From Oscillospiraceae bacterium (GTDB lineage Bacteria > Bacillota > Clostridia > Oscillospirales > Ruminococcaceae): 5,544 nt of DNA. Each line of letters opens with the position of its first letter. The first letter of the stretch is position 1. Below the pieces are notes generated by a model. It was not told the origin of the DNA. It saw only the letters and a list, made by a program, of their open reading frames with translations, and did not search any database. Both the position numbers and the translations under genes were made by a program. Location: NCBI GenBank assembly GCA_900757485.1, contig CAAEOA010000075.1, forward strand, positions 1 to 5,544, written 5' to 3'. Below, piece by piece: positions 4,257 through 5,544 of the stretch.

Positions 4257-5544
4257 AACACAAAATAATGAAACGTATTTTTATTTTATACAATATAGTT
4301 GCACTGACTGGTTCCCTTCTGCTGGCTTCTGCCGCTTCCTTGCCTTTAAAAGACAGAGTGCAGACCAACAATGGCTTAGAAACAGTTGACAACATGTATC
4401 AGAAAAGAGTATCTTATTCAGAAATACAACAAGAATATATCAAAAAAGGTTATACAGCAGCAATCAGTGAACCTATCACATTACATCCGAAAAATGCAGT
4501 TGTCGCAGAAGGAGACACTCTCACTTTGAAGAACGGTTATGATGGCGTCGATACGCCGGTCCTGTTCTGGGAAAACCAGAGCTGGATCGAGTGGACATTT
4601 ACCGTTCCGTCAGAAGGACTGTATGCATTTGAACTTACATATCATGCAATAGATGACAATGTTAACGATTTTGTCCGTAGTATTTCGATAGATGATGAAG
4701 TTCCCTTTGCTGAAGCAGAGGAACTTCGGTTTTTCCGCCGATGGAAAGATGCTTATGAGCCAAAAATAAACAATCTCGGAAACGAAGTAAAGCCTCAGCA
4801 AATGCAAATCAGCTGTTGGATTACAACACCTGTTTTTGACAGTCAGGGAGCTTATGCGCAAGAATTAAATTTTCATCTTACACAAGGGCATCACACAATA
4901 AAAATGACTTATATTGAGGGTGCAATGGCACTGTCTGAAATGGTTGTCCGTCCCGCCCAACCGCTGTCAACCTATACGGAGTATCAAAAAGAAACGGCTA
5001 ACCAACAAAATGCTTCATTGGTTGAGCCGATCATGCTGCAAGCAGAATCCTCTGTGTCATGGAAAACCCAGCAAACACTGCAAAGGCAGCATGACAGCGA
5101 TCCCGCCACAATTCCGCAGACTGCAGAAAAAAAGCTGAACATTCTAGGCGGCGCCAACTGGAAAGTAGGCGGACAGGCTGTTTGCTGGTCTTTCGAAGTG
5201 CCGGAAGACGGGTTATATCAAATCGGGCTGCGTGTTAAGCAATCCTATGGCGATGGACTTCCTTCTCACAGAAAAATAGAGATAGACGGCAAAGTGCCCT
5301 TTGCCGAGCTAAACGCATATGCATTCGAATACAACCGAAACTGGTATATCGAAACTCTTTCTGATGATGAAGGAATACCTTATCTGTTCTATCTAACCGC
5401 CGGAAACGTACACACGATCACAATTACAGCACAGCAAGGATTTCAGGGCGAAGCGGCATCCGAGCTTGAAACGGTTGTTTCTGATTTATTAGAATTAACC
5501 CGTCAGATTCGACTGATCACCGGAAACGACCCGGATGTTAATTA
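4253..5544 (+). CDS. Exported protein with tandem carbohydrate-binding-like modules, likely N-terminal part of a large solute-binding protein; 3' end outside window
   Basis: 430 residues are visible and the frame is open to the last base; the final partial codon TA could be Tyr or a stop. Residues 1-28 are a signal peptide (basic start, hydrophobic 9-24, ASA cleavage near 27) with no lipobox Cys. Two similar beta-sandwich modules follow. Module 1 (about 80-233) has WIEWTFTVPSEGLYAFELTY (111-130), ISIDDEVPFAEA (144-155) and LTQGHHTIKMTY (209-220). Module 2 (about 258-396) has CWSFEVPEDGLYQIGLRV (311-328), IEIDGKVPFAEL (342-353) and LTAGNVHTITIT (381-392). The sequence then reads RLITGNDPDVN. 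From memory of Firmicutes proteins, this order is typical of extracellular solute-binding proteins of about 900-1000 residues, whose family 1 binding domain comes later. It probably captures oligosaccharide for an ABC transporter encoded beyond the window. ATG 4253 overlaps the regulator stop (ATGA) and has GGAGG 7 bases upstream. The binding domain itself is not visible. Confidence 0.8.
   Translation, partial: MKHKIMKRIFILYNIVALTGSLLLASAASLPLKDRVQTNNGLETVDNMYQKRVSYSEIQQEYIKKGYTAAISEPITLHPKNAVVAEGDTLTLKNGYDGVDTPVLFWENQSWIEWTFTVPSEGLYAFELTYHAIDDNVNDFVRSISIDDEVPFAEAEELRFFRRWKDAYEPKINNLGNEVKPQQMQISCWITTPVFDSQGAYAQELNFHLTQGHHTIKMTYIEGAMALSEMVVRPAQPLSTYTEYQKETANQQNASLVEPIMLQAESSVSWKTQQTLQRQHDSDPATIPQTAEKKLNILGGANWKVGGQAVCWSFEVPEDGLYQIGLRVKQSYGDGLPSHRKIEIDGKVPFAELNAYAFEYNRNWYIETLSDDEGIPYLFYLTAGNVHTITITAQQGFQGEAASELETVVSDLLELTRQIRLITGNDPDVN

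Noticed and set aside
4090..4395. Minus-strand 101-residue open frame at the regulator / exported protein junction
   Set aside because: It is antisense to the AraC helix-turn-helix end and the signal peptide of the next gene, both of which are well supported on the plus strand.
1..5544. RNA genes, CRISPR arrays, insertion sequences or terminators
   Set aside because: No tRNA or rRNA-like sequence, regularly spaced repeats, transposase frames or GC hairpin plus T-run were found on either strand. The window ends inside genes on both sides, so operon terminators would lie outside.

Overview
This window looks like part of a carbohydrate-use locus from a low-GC Gram-positive bacterium, most likely a gut-type or plant-fibre-degrading Clostridia. 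That placement is an inference from AT-rich DNA, strong GGAGG-type ribosome sites, the standard genetic code, a Gram-positive style lipoprotein with a Ser/Thr/Ala-rich linker, an AraC-type regulator, and a large two-module exported protein of the kind attached to sugar ABC transporters. No species can be named from the sequence.

Layout: two divergent, tightly packed operons flank a 365-base intergenic control region (2932-3296). The minus-strand operon runs leftward. It encodes a 503-residue right-handed beta-helix protein (GH28/GH49-like, no signal peptide; 2931-1420), then a 136-residue beta-sandwich-like protein (1423-1013), then a lipoprotein paralogue of the first gene that leaves the window (1038-1). 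The plus-strand operon holds a 319-residue AraC/XylS-family regulator (3297-4256) and then an exported protein with two carbohydrate-binding-like modules (from 4253), cut off by the window end. It resembles the N-terminal half of long extracellular solute-binding proteins. All neighbouring gene ends overlap (4 bases, 26 bases, 4 bases), so both sides should be translated as coupled units.

Working model (inference): the exported protein and an ABC transporter outside the window capture a plant or host glycan fragment. The lipoprotein beta-helix enzyme acts at the cell surface, and its signal-less paralogue acts on imported oligosaccharide. The AraC protein switches on both operons.

The most striking non-coding signal supports this model. 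Both divergent promoters carry the same degenerate 21-base box, with the shared core GATTTTGRTAGA. In each, the box sits exactly 20 bases upstream of a perfect TATAAT and covers the place where a -35 element should be, and neither promoter has a recognisable -35. This is what a class II AraC-type activator site looks like. A second notable signal is an A AAA AAA heptamer directly before the stop of the 503-residue gene. A -1 slip there would fuse it in frame to the downstream 136-residue domain.
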